A DNA stretch of 64,000 nt from Antarcticimicrobium sp040365005. GTDB taxonomy: Bacteria; Pseudomonadota; Alphaproteobacteria; Rhodobacterales; Rhodobacteraceae. Every line of letters begins with the position of its first letter. Position 1 is the stretch's first letter. This document shows, in pieces, positions 45,138 to 54,064 of this stretch. The position numbers were made by a program, and so were the translations under genes. The DNA is taken from NCBI RefSeq assembly GCF_040365005.1, contig NZ_BAABWV010000014.1:1-64000 (forward strand), written 5' to 3'. The notes beneath the pieces are model-generated. The model did no database searches. It saw only the letters and a program-made list of their open reading frames with translations, and was not told the origin of the DNA.

Positions 45138-45851
45138 TCACATCATATGGGCGATCCGGTCGAGCAGCGCCGCCAGCCCCGCAGGGTCGGAGAAGAACGG
45201 CGAATGCGAGGTGGGCAGCGAAAACACGTGATCCCCGGGCCAGTCTCGGATCATCTCGGCCTGGTATTCGGGCGGGATGGCGTGATCCTCGGTGCAGCGG
45301 ATGTAGTATTTCGGAACGCCGGCAAGGCGCCCCGTCACCGTGAGCGGCGTGGCCTGCGGCGCAATCGCCTGCGGGGTCAGCCGGGGCATCGCATAGGCGA
45401 CGGCCTCTTCCGGGCAGTCGTGGTAGAAAAGGTCGGGCGCCATGTCGGGATCGAAGGTGAACGAGACCCTGTCGTCGGACCGGCGCACCGCCGGCATCAG
45501 CGGCTGGCGCTTGGCGCGCTTGCGCATGTCGACCATCGACAGGCCGGAGATCGGCACATAGGCACAGAGATAGACCAGCGCGCGCATCGCCTCCGGTGCG
45601 GCCTCGCCCGTCGCGCTGATCGGGTAGCCGCCCCAGGAATGGCCGAGGATGATGGTGTCGGGCGTGCTGGCGGCCAGGATTGCGTCGCGGCAGCCCTCCA
45701 GCGTGACCCCGGCCAGCGGGGTGGGGTCGTCGCCGTGGCCGGGCATGTCGATGGCGCGGGCGCTATGGCCCAACGCCTCCAGCGCGGGGATCACGTCGCG
45801 CCAGCACCATGCGCCGTGGCAGGAGCCGTGGATCAGCAGGAAGTCGGCCAT
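45138..45851 (-). CDS. Alpha/beta hydrolase, pheophorbidase/MES-like
   Basis: 237 residues. LLIHGSCHGAWCWRDVIPAL is the oxyanion region, GHSWGGYPI the nucleophile elbow (Ser), and SHSPFFSDP carries the catalytic histidine near the C-terminus. The pattern matches small plant-MES-like esterases widespread in alphaproteobacteria. It sits 14 bases after the PcaD-like gene, likely in the same transcript. Ester substrate unknown. Confidence 0.83.
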   Translation of the reverse strand: MADFLLIHGSCHGAWCWRDVIPALEALGHSARAIDMPGHGDDPTPLAGVTLEGCRDAILAASTPDTIILGHSWGGYPISATGEAAPEAMRALVYLCAYVPISGLSMVDMRKRAKRQPLMPAVRRSDDRVSFTFDPDMAPDLFYHDCPEEAVAYAMPRLTPQAIAPQATPLTVTGRLAGVPKYYIRCTEDHAIPPEYQAEMIRDWPGDHVFSLPTSHSPFFSDPAGLAALLDRIAHMM

Positions 45852-45865
45852 GTGGGTTTCTCCGG

Positions 45866-46654
45866 TCAGATGTGCCCGATGTCGCGCAGGAAATCGGTGA
45901 GGGCCCTGGCATAGGCCTGTGGCTGGTCGACGCAGGGCAGGTGGCCGCCGCCGCGGATCAGGCGAAAGGTCGAGCCGGGAATGAGGTCGACCGTCTCGCG
46001 CACCAGGTCGGGCGGCGTGGCTCCGTCGGCGTCGCCGGCAATGCCCATCGTCGGCAGGCGCAGCCCGCTGGTGGGGGTATAGAAATCGGTTCCGGAAATG
46101 GCCGCGGCGCAGCCGATGTATCCCTCGGCGGGTTGCCGGACCAGCATGTTGCGCCAAAGCTGCAGCTCGGGGCTGTCGCGGAATGCCTTGCCGAACCAGC
46201 GCTGCATGGTGGCATCGGCCAGCGCCCCGAGTCCCTCTGCCTCGATCCGTGCGATCCGCTCGGCCCAGATCTGCGGCGTGCCGATCTTGGCGGCGGTGTT
46301 GGACAGCACCAGCGCGCGGACCTGGTCCAGCCGCTTGACCGCCAGCCCCTGCGCGATCATGCCGCCGATGGACAGGCCGACGAACAGGCAGTCGCGGATT
46401 TCCAGATAGTCCAGAAGCCGCTCGGCGTCGCGCACCAGGGTGCCCATGGAATAGGGGGCGGGCGGCACCGATGACAGCCCATGCCCACGCATGTCGTAGC
46501 GGATGAGTTTCAGCCCGGCGGGCAGCAGCGGCAGGATGCCATCCCACAGCCGCAGATCGGTGCCCAAGGAATTAGAGAACACGACCGGCACGCCGTTCGG
46601 GTCGCCGTCGATCCGGTAGTGAAGCTGAACATCGCCCAGGTCTGCAATCTGCAT
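45866..46654 (-). CDS. pcaD: 3-oxoadipate enol-lactonase-like hydrolase
   Basis: 262 residues of the PcaD family: VVFSNSLGTDLRLWDGIL, YDMRGHGLSS, the nucleophile elbow GLSIGGMIAQGL (Ser), FGKAFRDSPELQLWRNML in the cap and GGGHLPCVDQP with the catalytic His. In the beta-ketoadipate pathway it opens beta-ketoadipate enol-lactone. No other pca genes are in the window, so the name is by similarity only; it could be a related lactonase. First gene of a two-gene unit with the next hydrolase. Confidence 0.8.
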   Translation of the reverse strand: MQIADLGDVQLHYRIDGDPNGVPVVFSNSLGTDLRLWDGILPLLPAGLKLIRYDMRGHGLSSVPPAPYSMGTLVRDAERLLDYLEIRDCLFVGLSIGGMIAQGLAVKRLDQVRALVLSNTAAKIGTPQIWAERIARIEAEGLGALADATMQRWFGKAFRDSPELQLWRNMLVRQPAEGYIGCAAAISGTDFYTPTSGLRLPTMGIAGDADGATPPDLVRETVDLIPGSTFRLIRGGGHLPCVDQPQAYARALTDFLRDIGHI

Positions 46655-46720
46655 TCCTGCCCCCTTTATGCATGTTCTCGCCTTTTAACGGCTTCGCGAG
46701 GCGGGGCAAAGGGCAAGGGT

Positions 46721-46748
46721 CGCGCGCCGACAAAAGCTCCGGCGCGCG
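46721..46748 (-). terminator. GC-rich hairpin between two minus-strand genes
   Basis: A perfect 9-bp inverted repeat (46721-46729 with 46740-46748, loop of ten bases) lies between the RTX gene stop side and the PcaD start. There is no clear T-run on the minus strand after it, so it may be a weak or rho-assisted terminator. Confidence 0.35.
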
Positions 46749-46763
46749 GTGTCGGGACTGGCC

Positions 46764-48023
46764 TTAGATGAGGGCCATATCGTCACTCAGGAGCGAGGTA
46801 TCGGTGAGCCCATCAATGGTCAGGGTATCGCCGCCGTCCAGCGTGATCACCGTGTTGCCACCGATCACCGTGGCGCTGCTGATCAGATCCTCGGCGGTGG
46901 TGCCGTCGGCCACCAGATCGCTGCGGATATGGATGGCATCGACGTCATTTCTAAAGTCGGTGATCGTGTCGGAACCACCGCTGAAGACAAAGGTGTCGGC
47001 ACCGAATCCACCCGTCATGGTGTCATCACCCGCCCCGCCGTCCAGCACGTCGGCCTTCCTGTTGCCGAACAGGGTGTCGTTGCCGAAATCGCCCATGAGC
47101 GTGTCCATGCCGCCCTTGCCCAGCAGTACGTCATCGGCAAAGCCGCCTATGATCTCATTGCGGCCATCGGTCCCGGTGATCTTGGTGTCGATATTGCCGC
47201 TAAAGACAAAATCCTCGAAGTTCGTCGCCGTGCTGCTATCGATATTGGCATCGGTCGACCCGAAGTTCCCGGTGCTCAGGTTGAAGGTCAGCTTGTCGGT
47301 CGTGGTGCCGTGATGGAAGGCCATCAGCATGTCACGTCCGTCGCCGCCCTCCAGCGTCTTGATGGTGTCAAAGGCCGTCTCAATCTGGTCGTTACCATTG
47401 CCGGCATCCACCACATCGGCCCCGTCGTCGGCGATAATGAAGTCGATCCCTTTGCCGCCGAATATCTGGTCGTCGCCGGCACCCCCGACGATGAAATCGT
47501 CTCCAAGGCCGCCGAACATCCGATCGTTGCCGTCGCCGCCTTCCATGACATCGCCATCAATGCCACCGAAAATGCGATCATTGCCGTTGCCGCCATAGAG
47601 CACGTCATAGCCGGCCTCGCCGAACAGACGGTCATTGCCGTTGCCGCCCTCAATCGTATCGCTCTCGACGCCGCCATAGAGGGTGTCTCTTCCTTTGCCG
47701 CCGGTAATTTCATCACTGCCGCCAGCGCCGTTCAGGACATCGTTCCCGGCCCGACCATTTAGCGCATCGTTGCCGTCGCCCGTGGTGATCGTGTCATCGC
47801 CCCCGACCTTGTCGACAAAGGTGAAATGCTCGATCCCTGTAAAGGTGGTGACATCGCCATCGGTCGGCTCGAACTGGCCGTCAAAGCCGCTGACGGGGTT
47901 GTGGACCAGGGGGCTCAGAACCACCCCGCCCGGTCCGGAGACCAAATTGTAGATCAGGCGGTCCTCCCCCGCAGTTCCCGAAACGGCTGTGTCAAGCGGG
48001 CCTTTAACTGTAAATTCGGTCAA
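46764..48023 (-). CDS. RTX calcium-binding repeat protein
   Basis: 419 residues. From about residue 65 a long run of GGxGxDxhx nonapeptides (for example GGNGNDRLF, GGAGDDQIF, GGDGNDRMF), with about 15 in the first block and six in a second block near residue 290-345, is the calcium-binding beta-roll of RTX proteins. These are exported by type I secretion through a C-terminal signal; the last residues (LTDTSLLSDDMALI) fit such an uncleaved signal. No signal peptide and no secretion genes (hlyB/hlyD) are adjacent. No enzymatic domain is seen, so the role is unknown. Confidence 0.88.
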   Translation of the reverse strand: MTEFTVKGPLDTAVSGTAGEDRLIYNLVSGPGGVVLSPLVHNPVSGFDGQFEPTDGDVTTFTGIEHFTFVDKVGGDDTITTGDGNDALNGRAGNDVLNGAGGSDEITGGKGRDTLYGGVESDTIEGGNGNDRLFGEAGYDVLYGGNGNDRIFGGIDGDVMEGGDGNDRMFGGLGDDFIVGGAGDDQIFGGKGIDFIIADDGADVVDAGNGNDQIETAFDTIKTLEGGDGRDMLMAFHHGTTTDKLTFNLSTGNFGSTDANIDSSTATNFEDFVFSGNIDTKITGTDGRNEIIGGFADDVLLGKGGMDTLMGDFGNDTLFGNRKADVLDGGAGDDTMTGGFGADTFVFSGGSDTITDFRNDVDAIHIRSDLVADGTTAEDLISSATVIGGNTVITLDGGDTLTIDGLTDTSLLSDDMALI

Positions 48024-48154
48024 TTCATTTCCTCCAAGAATCGATCGGTCTCGCCGATCCGACTCATATTGGACTTTTGCGATGTGTCAGGACTTGAGGC
48101 AAATCAATCGACCGCGCCCGGTTCTGCAATAAACCGGTTGCCGTGGCGTAAGGT

Positions 48155-49132
48155 TCATCCCGCGTGGGTTTCCAAAGCCTGACGGAACAGGCCTGCATCG
48201 ACATTCCCGCCTGAGGCGACGGCGATCACCGCGTCGCCCTCTACCGCGTCAGGTCGGAACAGGGCGGCCGCGAGGGCGACCGCGCCGCCCGGTTCGATCA
48301 CGATCTTGAGCCGGGCAAAGGCCAGCGCCATGGCGCGCAGCGCCTCGTCGTCTCGAACGCTCAGCCCGGGGCCGCAGAGCCGGTGCATGATCGGAAAGGT
48401 GATCTCGCCCGGTTGCGGCGTGACGATCGCATCGCAGATCGAACCCGACTGCGTCGCATTGCGCTCGATCCGCCCCGAGGCCAGCGACCGGGCTGCGTCG
48501 TCGAAGCCCTCTGGCTCGACCGGGCGGGCGCGCAGCCCCGGCGCGCGGGCCTCCAGCGCCAGCGCGATGCCCGAGGTCAGCCCGCCGCCGCCGCAGCAGA
48601 CCAGGACATCAGCCCGGGACACCCCGGCCTCGGCGGCCTGCGCCGCGATTTCCAGCCCGGTTGTGCCCTGGCCGGCGATCACCTGCGGTTCGTCGAAGGG
48701 CTTGATCAGGGTCAGCCCCCGGTCCTGCGCCAAGGTCGCGCCGATGGCATCGCGATCCTCGTGCTCGCGGTCGTACAGCACCACCTCGGCGCCGAGCGCG
48801 CGGGTGTTGTCGATCTTCATCTTCGGGGCGTCCGAGGGCATGATGATCACCGCCGAGATCCCGTGCAGCCTTGCCGCATAGGCGACGCCCTGGGCATGGT
48901 TGCCGCTGGAAAAGGCGATCACGCCGCGCGCCCGGACCTCGGGGGCCAGGGCCGACACCGCCGACCAGGCGCCGCGGAACTTGAAACTCCCGGTGTGCTG
49001 AAGGCACTCCGGCTTGATCAGGACCCGGCGTCCGGCAATCTCGTCGAGAAAGGGCGAGGACAACAGCGGCGTGCGCCGCGCATGGCCGGCCAGCCGGTCG
49101 GCGGCGGCCTCGATCATCTTGATATCAGTCAT
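48155..49132 (-). CDS. Threonine/serine dehydratase-like PLP enzyme
   Basis: 325 residues from ATG at 49132 (MTDIKMIEAAADRL). PLP lysine K51 is in GSFKFRGA, followed by FSSGNHAQGVAYAARL and the glycine-rich CCGGGGLTSG that holds the cofactor phosphate. Fold type II dehydratases of this length act on L-threonine, L-serine or hydroxyaspartate (racemase branch). No C-terminal regulatory ACT domain, so it resembles the catabolic form. Start overlaps the upstream hydrolase stop as ATGA. Confidence 0.88.
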   Translation of the reverse strand: MTDIKMIEAAADRLAGHARRTPLLSSPFLDEIAGRRVLIKPECLQHTGSFKFRGAWSAVSALAPEVRARGVIAFSSGNHAQGVAYAARLHGISAVIIMPSDAPKMKIDNTRALGAEVVLYDREHEDRDAIGATLAQDRGLTLIKPFDEPQVIAGQGTTGLEIAAQAAEAGVSRADVLVCCGGGGLTSGIALALEARAPGLRARPVEPEGFDDAARSLASGRIERNATQSGSICDAIVTPQPGEITFPIMHRLCGPGLSVRDDEALRAMALAFARLKIVIEPGGAVALAAALFRPDAVEGDAVIAVASGGNVDAGLFRQALETHAG

Positions 49133-49956
49133 GTCTGCTCCATGATCCGCCGGATCAGCGCCAGCGATTCCGGTTCGTCGAGAAATGGCACGTGGCCACG
49201 GTCGGGCACCACCCCGGAGATCATGCCGGGGTGACGGCGGTGCATCTCTTCCAGCGTTTCCTGGTCGAGAATGTCGGAGTTGGCGCCGCGCAACACGCCT
49301 AACGGCAGGTTGTTCAACGCTTCGAAGACCTGCCACATGTCGGGAATCGCGCCGGTGGCCGCCTGTTCCATCAGGGCCGTGTGCAGCGCGGGGTCATAGC
49401 GCAGCGCAAGGCCGTCCTCGGTGGCGCGGTACTGGAATTCGGCCTGCTGGCGCCAGACCGACAGTGGCACGCCTGGAAACTCGCGCTCCATCGCAGCCTT
49501 GAGATCGGCGGCGGCGGCGTCCAGTGTCCTTGCCCGGGGTGTTTTGCCGACATAGGCCATGATCCGCGCGATCCCTTGGGTGCCGACAACCGGGCCGATA
49601 TCGTTCAGGATCACGCCCGAGAGCCGCCCGGGATCGCTGGCCGCCAAGGCCATCGCCAGCAGCCCGCCACGTGACGTGCCCAGGATGGTGACCTTGTCGA
49701 GCCCGAGGTGATCCAGCAGTTCGAGGACATCCTGCCCTTCGCGCGGGACGCTGTAGTTCATGTAATCGGAGTCGTAGTCCGAGGCGCCGCGCCCGCGGCT
49801 GTCCAACGTGATCAGCCGAAACTCGGGCACATGCGGCGCGAGAAAGGAGAAATCGAGGCCGTTGCGGGTCAGCCCGGCCAAGCACAACAGAGGCTTGCCT
49901 TGGCCGGTGTCGGTGTAGTGGAGGCGTTTTCCGTCGCCCGTAGTGAATGCGCTCAT
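49129..49956 (-). CDS. Alpha/beta hydrolase
   Basis: 275 residues from ATG at 49956 (MSAFTTGDGKRLHYTDTG). Oxyanion strand LLCLAGLTRNG, LDSRGRGASDYD, nucleophile elbow GTSRGGLLAMAL and the C-terminal VPDRGHVPFLDEP with the catalytic His. Such proteins hydrolyse esters, lactones or C-C bonds. It sits with overlapping ends between a haloacid dehalogenase and a PLP dehydratase, so the three are probably translated together. Confidence 0.85.
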   Translation of the reverse strand: MSAFTTGDGKRLHYTDTGQGKPLLCLAGLTRNGLDFSFLAPHVPEFRLITLDSRGRGASDYDSDYMNYSVPREGQDVLELLDHLGLDKVTILGTSRGGLLAMALAASDPGRLSGVILNDIGPVVGTQGIARIMAYVGKTPRARTLDAAAADLKAAMEREFPGVPLSVWRQQAEFQYRATEDGLALRYDPALHTALMEQAATGAIPDMWQVFEALNNLPLGVLRGANSDILDQETLEEMHRRHPGMISGVVPDRGHVPFLDEPESLALIRRIMEQT

Positions 49957-50642
49957 GCCTTGGCTGCCAGTTCGGGGATTGTCGTCAGGTCCGACAGGAT
50001 GGTGTCGGGACGCCAGGGCAGCCTGTCCACCGGTTCGCCGGCGCGGTTGACCCAGGCGGTGGCAAAGCCATAGCCGGCGGCGGAGGAGACGTCCCATCCG
50101 TTCGACGACACGAACAATACCTCGTGCCTTGCGCAGCCGAAACGCTGGCCGACCAGGTCGTAGACCCGCGAATCGGGTTTGAACACGCCGACGCTTTCGA
50201 CCGAAAGCACGGCATCGAGCACCTCGGCCACACCCGCCGACCGCACCGCGCCATCCAGCATGTCGGGCGAGCCGTTGGACAGGATCGCGGTGTTCAATCC
50301 GTTCTGTTTCAGCGTCGAGAGCATCGCCGGCACCTCTGGGTAGGCACCAAGTTCCCAGTAGAGCGCGAGCAGGCGCGCGCGCAACGCGTCATCGCCGTCC
50401 AGCCCGGTCGCCTCCAGCGCCCAGTCGAGCCCGTTCTGGGTGACGATCCAGAAATCGGTATGGGCACCGGTGATGGCGCGCAACCAACTGTATTGCAACT
50501 GTTTCAGCCGCCAATGCGCGGCCAGATCCGCCCAGCGGTCGGCCAGGGCCGGAAAGGCGGGCTCTGCAGCCGCCTGCCGGGCGGCGGCGGTGACATCGAA
50601 CAATGTGCCATAGGCGTCGAAAACGGCGGTGGTGATGGTCAT
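49953..50642 (-). CDS. (S)-2-haloacid dehalogenase, HAD type II
   Basis: 229 residues of the HAD superfamily. Nucleophile D9 is in AVFDAYGTLFDV, motif II is LSNGSPDML, motif III is FKPDSRVY, and the type II dehalogenase hallmark FVSSNGWDVSSAAGYGF follows. Enzymes with these marks convert L-2-haloacids such as 2-chloropropionate to D-2-hydroxy acids, but other small phosphatases are close in sequence. First gene of the overlapping trio with the hydrolase and dehydratase. Confidence 0.85.
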   Translation of the reverse strand: MTITTAVFDAYGTLFDVTAAARQAAAEPAFPALADRWADLAAHWRLKQLQYSWLRAITGAHTDFWIVTQNGLDWALEATGLDGDDALRARLLALYWELGAYPEVPAMLSTLKQNGLNTAILSNGSPDMLDGAVRSAGVAEVLDAVLSVESVGVFKPDSRVYDLVGQRFGCARHEVLFVSSNGWDVSSAAGYGFATAWVNRAGEPVDRLPWRPDTILSDLTTIPELAAKA

Positions 50643-50816
50643 GTTGGCTCTCCCTGTCAGGGGCACAGTGGCACAGGCCGACAGGGGCGGAAAGGGGCGG
50701 TTTGGCGTCGTTTCGAACGCAAAGGCGTGACCGCAACCAATCCGGCCTTCGGGTTTACATCCGGTTTTGAGCCTTTAGGTTGGGCCGTTCAATCCACGCA
50801 AAACACCGGAGCATTC

Positions 50817-51245
50817 ATGACGACAGTAAAAACCGGGGACACGGTCCGTATCCATTACACCGGAACCTTGACGGACGGCAGCCGGTTCGACAGTTCCGAG
50901 GGGCGCGAGCCGCTGGAATTCACCGTCGGCGCCGGTCAGATCATTCCCGGCCTCGACAGCGCGATCCCGGGCATGACCGTGGGCGAGGAAAAAACCGTCG
51001 CGGTTCCCTGCGACGAGGCCTATGGGCCGGTCAACCCCGACGCGCGCCAGTCGGTCCCGCGCGAAGGCATTCCCGACGATATTCCGCTGGAAATCGGATC
51101 GCGCCTGCAGATGCAGACACCGGACGGCCAGGCCGTGCCCGTCACCGTGGTCGCCGCCGATGACGCCACCGTGACTCTGGACGCCAACCACCCGCTGGCG
51201 GGGCAGGACCTGACCTTCGCCATTGCGCTGGTCGAGATCGTCTGA
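50817..51245 (+). CDS. FKBP-type peptidyl-prolyl isomerase (SlyD-like)
   Basis: 142 residues from ATG at 50817. VRIHYTGTLTDGSRFDSSEGREPLEF and GAGQIIPGLDSAIPGMTVGEEKTV form the FKBP core with the inserted-in-flap domain (about 75-120) typical of SlyD/FkpB. It lacks the histidine-rich metal-binding tail of E. coli SlyD. It assists protein folding in the cytoplasm. The long open frame upstream is on the same strand but does not contain the family start. Confidence 0.9.
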   Translation: MTTVKTGDTVRIHYTGTLTDGSRFDSSEGREPLEFTVGAGQIIPGLDSAIPGMTVGEEKTVAVPCDEAYGPVNPDARQSVPREGIPDDIPLEIGSRLQMQTPDGQAVPVTVVAADDATVTLDANHPLAGQDLTFAIALVEIV

Positions 51246-51312
51246 GTCGGATCGGATATGGCCCTTTGCCGCGCGTTGTGCTGAATTGCGCGCAGCAAGG
51301 AAAGGGCCCGAC

Positions 51313-51903
51313 ATGTCGACACATCTGGACGACCTGCTGAATCGCCTCCGAGACATGCAGGAGGCGGTTCAGGACGAGATCGAGGCGGGCCGTTCCGCGT
51401 TTCGCTATCGGGTGGAACGTGGGCGGGTCGTCTTCGACGCTGATATGCGACGGCGCCACCGGGAGTTGCGCGAGGGCTGGCTGAGTTTCCTGTCCCGCAC
51501 CCGGCCGCTGGTGGTGCTGACCGCGCCGGTGATCTATGCGCTGATCCTGCCGCTCGTGCTGCTCGACCTGTTCGTGACGGTCTACCAGGCGGTGTGCTTT
51601 CCGGTCTACGGGATCGAGAAGGTCCGGCGCGCCGATCATATTGCCATCGACCGTCATCGCCTGGCCTATCTGAACGGGCTGCAAAAACTGAATTGTGTCT
51701 ATTGCGGCTATGCCAACGGGTTGATCGGTTTCGTGCGCGAGGTGGCGGCGCGGACCGAGGCCCATTGGTGCCCGATCAAGCACGCCCGCCGCATCGAGAA
51801 CCCGCATGGGGAATACGGCGGCTTTGCCGAGTTCGGCGATGGTGAGGCGTTCCGGCGGGAGTTGACGCAAAAGGTATCGGAGCGGGCGAACAGGGAAAGC
51901 TGA
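51313..51903 (+). CDS. Conserved membrane protein with a CxxC and a third cysteine
   Basis: 196 residues. The first 60 are helical and charged (possible coiled coil); a hydrophobic hairpin (about 65-95) with LVVLTAPVIYALILPLVLLD likely crosses the membrane; then LNGLQKLNCVYCGYANGL and HWCPIKHARR give three cysteines plus histidines, as if to bind metal or redox partner on the cytosolic side. I do not recognise a named function. It follows the FKBP gene by 67 bases and converges on fabI. Confidence 0.65.
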   Translation: MSTHLDDLLNRLRDMQEAVQDEIEAGRSAFRYRVERGRVVFDADMRRRHRELREGWLSFLSRTRPLVVLTAPVIYALILPLVLLDLFVTVYQAVCFPVYGIEKVRRADHIAIDRHRLAYLNGLQKLNCVYCGYANGLIGFVREVAARTEAHWCPIKHARRIENPHGEYGGFAEFGDGEAFRRELTQKVSERANRES

Positions 51904-51938
51904 GGTCTCCAATCCGGCGCCGTACCTGGGCGAGAACG

Positions 51939-51971
51939 GCAAAGGGCGCGCTCTGCGAGCGTGCCCTTTGC
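51939..51971. terminator. Bidirectional terminator
   Basis: A 15-bp inverted repeat with one G-U mismatch (51939-51953 with 51957-51971, loop of three bases) lies between the convergent 51313 gene and fabI. The arms have A-rich and T-rich outer parts, so it can end transcription from both sides. Confidence 0.8.
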
Positions 51972-51999
51972 ATGTTGCCGGCCTTGGCCGGTCGTGACC

Positions 52000-52791
52000 C
52001 TAGAGGTTCTCCTGCTGGGGCATGCCCAGCACGTGATAGCCGCCGTCGACGCGGATGATCTCGCCGGTGGTGCAGTTGCCGGCGTCCGAGGCGAGGTAAA
52101 CAGCGGTGCCACCGACCGCCTCCAGCGTGGCGTTCGAGCCCAGCGGCGCGTTCTGGTCGGTGAACTTGTAGGTCTTGCGCGCCCCGCCGATCGCGGCGCC
52201 GGCCAGCGTCTTCATCGGGCCGGGCGAGATCGCGTTGACGCGGATGCCGTCGGGGCCGAGATCGTTCGCGAGGTAGCGGGTGACCGATTCAAGGGCAGCC
52301 TTGGCCACGCCCATCACGTTGTAGTTCGGCACAACGCGCGTCGATCCCTGGTAGGTCAGCGTCAACAGCGTGCCGCCATTCTCCTTCATCATCGGGTAGG
52401 CGCGGCGTGCGACCTCGATGAAGGAATAGGCGCTGATGTCCATCGAGTTCTTGAAGTTCGCCCGGCTGGTATTGATGAAACGCCCGGTCAACTCCGATTT
52501 GTCGGAATAGGCGATGGCGTGCACCACGAAGTCGATAGTCGGCCAGCGCGCGGCCAGTTCGGAAAAGCCGGCATCAAGCGAGGCGTCGTCAGTCACGTCC
52601 ACGTCAACCATGAAATCCGAACCGACCGAGGCGGCCAGCGGCTCCAAGCGTTTGCCGAAGGCATCGCCCTGGTAGGTAAAGGCGAGTTCAGCCCCCGCCT
52701 CGTGCATCGCCTTGGCGATGCCCCACGCGATCGACCGATCATTGGCGACCCCCATGATCAGCCCGCGTTTCCCCTGCATTGCATTCGACAT
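52000..52791 (-). CDS. fabI: Enoyl-[acyl-carrier-protein] reductase [NADH]
   Basis: 263 residues, SDR fold. GLIMGVANDRSIAWGIA is the NADH loop, and the active site is in the NYNVMGVAKAALES stretch (Tyr-x6-Lys). Reduces trans-2-enoyl-ACP in fatty acid elongation and is the usual triclosan target. Last gene of the fabA-fabB-fabI operon, 8 bases after fabB; likely cotranscribed. Confidence 0.95.
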   Translation of the reverse strand: MSNAMQGKRGLIMGVANDRSIAWGIAKAMHEAGAELAFTYQGDAFGKRLEPLAASVGSDFMVDVDVTDDASLDAGFSELAARWPTIDFVVHAIAYSDKSELTGRFINTSRANFKNSMDISAYSFIEVARRAYPMMKENGGTLLTLTYQGSTRVVPNYNVMGVAKAALESVTRYLANDLGPDGIRVNAISPGPMKTLAGAAIGGARKTYKFTDQNAPLGSNATLEAVGGTAVYLASDAGNCTTGEIIRVDGGYHVLGMPQQENL

Positions 52792-52799
52792 GTTCTGAT

Positions 52800-54029
52800 T
52801 TACCCGTGATATTTCGACAGGATCATGGATCCGTTGGTGCCGCCAAAACCGAAACTGTTGGTCATGACGCTGTCCAGTCCGGCATCGGTCACCGTTTCCA
52901 GCGCGATTTCGGAGGCATCAATCGCCGGGTCCAGCGTTTCGACGTTGATTGAGCGGGCGATGAAATCGTTCTTCAGCATCAACAGGCAGAAAACGGTTTC
53001 CAGCGCGCCCGCGGCGCCCTGGGCGTGCCCGGTCATGGACTTGGTGGAACTGATCGGCGGGGTACTCCCCTGGCCGAAGACGCGGCGCACCGCCTCGACC
53101 TCGCCCACGTCGCCGACCGGGGTCGAGGTGCCATGCGCGTTGATGTAGCTGACCTTGCGCCCCTGCGGCAGGGTGGCGAGGGCAAGCTGCATTGCCCGTT
53201 CACCGCCCTCGCCGGAGGGGGCGACCATGTCGTGCCCGTCCGAGGTCGCGGCAAAGCCGGTGACCTCGGCATAGATCTTGGCGCCGCGTGCCAACGCATG
53301 CTCCAGCTCTTCCAGCACGAGGATGCCACCGCCGCCCGAGATCACGAAACCGTCGCGATCCGCGTCGAAGGCGCGGCTCGCCTTCTCGGGGGTGTCATTG
53401 CACTTGGAGGACATCGCGCCCATGGCATCGAACAGGCAGGACAGCGTCCAGTCCAGTTCCTCGCCGCCACCGGCGAACATCACGTCCTGTTTGCCCATCA
53501 TGATCTGTTCCGCCGCGTTGCCGATGCAGTGCAGCGAGGTCGAGCAGGCCGAGGTGATCGAATAGTTGATGCCCTTGATCTTGAAGGCCGTCGACAGGTT
53601 GGCCGAGATCGTCGAGGACATGCATTTCGGAACCGCGAAGGGCCCGATCCGCTTGGTCGCCCCGGTCTTGAGGACGGTCTGATGCGCGGTAAAGAGGGCA
53701 CTTGTGGACGGTCCGCCCGACCCGGCGACAAGCCCGGTGCGCGGGTTGACGATATCGGCCTCTTCCAGGCCGGCATCGGCGATCGCCTCCTGCATCGCGA
53801 TGTGGGCATAGGCGGCACCCGGCCCCATGAAGCGCAGGGCGCGCTTGTCGATATGCTGGGCGACATCGATGTCGATGGTGCCCGCGATCTGGCTGCGGAA
53901 TCCGTGTTCGGCCATCTCGGCGCTGGCGGTGATGCCGGATCGACCCGCCTTCAGCGCCTCCAGAACCTCACCGGCGTTGTTGCCGATGGATGAAACGACT
54001 CCCAAACCTGTAACGACGACGCGGCGCAT
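52800..54029 (-). CDS. fabB: 3-oxoacyl-[acyl-carrier-protein] synthase I
   Basis: 409 residues of KAS I/FabB. VVTGLGVVSSIGNN at the N-terminus, the catalytic cysteine in TSACSTSLHCIG, INAHGTSTPVGD and SMTGHAQGAAG with the two catalytic histidines. Adds two carbons to the growing chain and, with FabA, makes unsaturated fatty acids. Starts 35 bases after the fabA stop in the same operon. Confidence 0.95.
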   Translation of the reverse strand: MRRVVVTGLGVVSSIGNNAGEVLEALKAGRSGITASAEMAEHGFRSQIAGTIDIDVAQHIDKRALRFMGPGAAYAHIAMQEAIADAGLEEADIVNPRTGLVAGSGGPSTSALFTAHQTVLKTGATKRIGPFAVPKCMSSTISANLSTAFKIKGINYSITSACSTSLHCIGNAAEQIMMGKQDVMFAGGGEELDWTLSCLFDAMGAMSSKCNDTPEKASRAFDADRDGFVISGGGGILVLEELEHALARGAKIYAEVTGFAATSDGHDMVAPSGEGGERAMQLALATLPQGRKVSYINAHGTSTPVGDVGEVEAVRRVFGQGSTPPISSTKSMTGHAQGAAGALETVFCLLMLKNDFIARSINVETLDPAIDASEIALETVTDAGLDSVMTNSFGFGGTNGSMILSKYHG

Positions 54030-54064
54030 CGGTGCTCTCCTCGTAACTTGGCGCGCGGACGCGC

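Noticed and set aside
46800..47800. Short GC-rich periodic motifs in the RTX gene taken as DNA tandem repeats
   Set aside because: They are explained by the 9-residue RTX code; codon use varies between units.
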